Part shown: in pieces, positions 5,421-5,447 of the stretch
Numbering within the stretch: the stretch's first letter is position 1
How the letters are laid out: each line of letters starts with the position of its first letter
Assembly (NCBI GenBank): GCA_003457145.1
Contig: DMSR01000234.1
Location: 2,693-8,139 of the forward strand
DNA: 5,447 nucleotides
Source: Bacillus sp. (in: firmicutes)
GTDB taxonomy: Bacteria; Bacillota; Bacilli; Bacillales; Cytobacillaceae
Direction of reading: 5' to 3'
The notes under the pieces: generated by a model
What the model was told of the DNA's origin: nothing
What the model saw: the letters and a program-made list of their open reading frames with translations, nothing else
Database searches by the model: none
Program-made: the position numbers and the translations under genes

Positions 5421-5447
5421 ATTCTTCGCTGGAAATCGGCAATAGTA

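Overview
The window looks like a carbohydrate-acid uptake and catabolism locus from a low-to-moderate GC Bacillus-like Firmicute. The evidence is strong G-rich Shine-Dalgarno sites (GGGGAG, AAGGAG), a TTG start, a lipoprotein solute-binding protein, a sigma-A type promoter and a CcpA cre-like box. All six genes lie on the minus strand, so transcription runs from high to low coordinates. I see no mobile element, CRISPR array, tRNA or rRNA.

In transcription order: (1) an RpiR-family regulator (HTH plus SIS domain), closed by a clear rho-independent terminator at about 4502-4537. (2) A short-form 6-phosphogluconate dehydrogenase with its own upstream region. That region carries a 9-bp inverted repeat with a 5-bp spacer, a candidate operator. 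A 16-bp perfect-stem hairpin follows the gene. (3) A LacI-family repressor resembling the Bacillus KdgR group, followed by the three parts of a TRAP transporter: DctP (binding lipoprotein), DctQ (small membrane subunit) and DctM (large membrane subunit, cut by the window edge after 170 residues).

The lacI-dctPQM unit has the most informative control region. A good sigma-A promoter (TTGAAA, 17 bp, TATACT) has a one-mismatch cre box over its -35. Immediately downstream of the predicted start lie three copies of a CG-centred 12-bp near-palindrome at an exact 13-bp period, best read as the LacI-family protein's own operators. No convincing internal promoter was found between lacI and dctP, so regulator and transporter are probably co-transcribed and autorepressed.

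Working model (inference): the TRAP system imports a sugar acid such as a uronate, aldonate or ketodeoxy acid. Its intracellular product relieves the LacI-family repressor, CcpA adds catabolite repression, and the RpiR protein controls the adjacent dehydrogenase, which feeds 6-phosphogluconate into the pentose phosphate pathway. The protein families are ordinary; the novelty is mostly in the cis-regulatory architecture and the unknown substrate.
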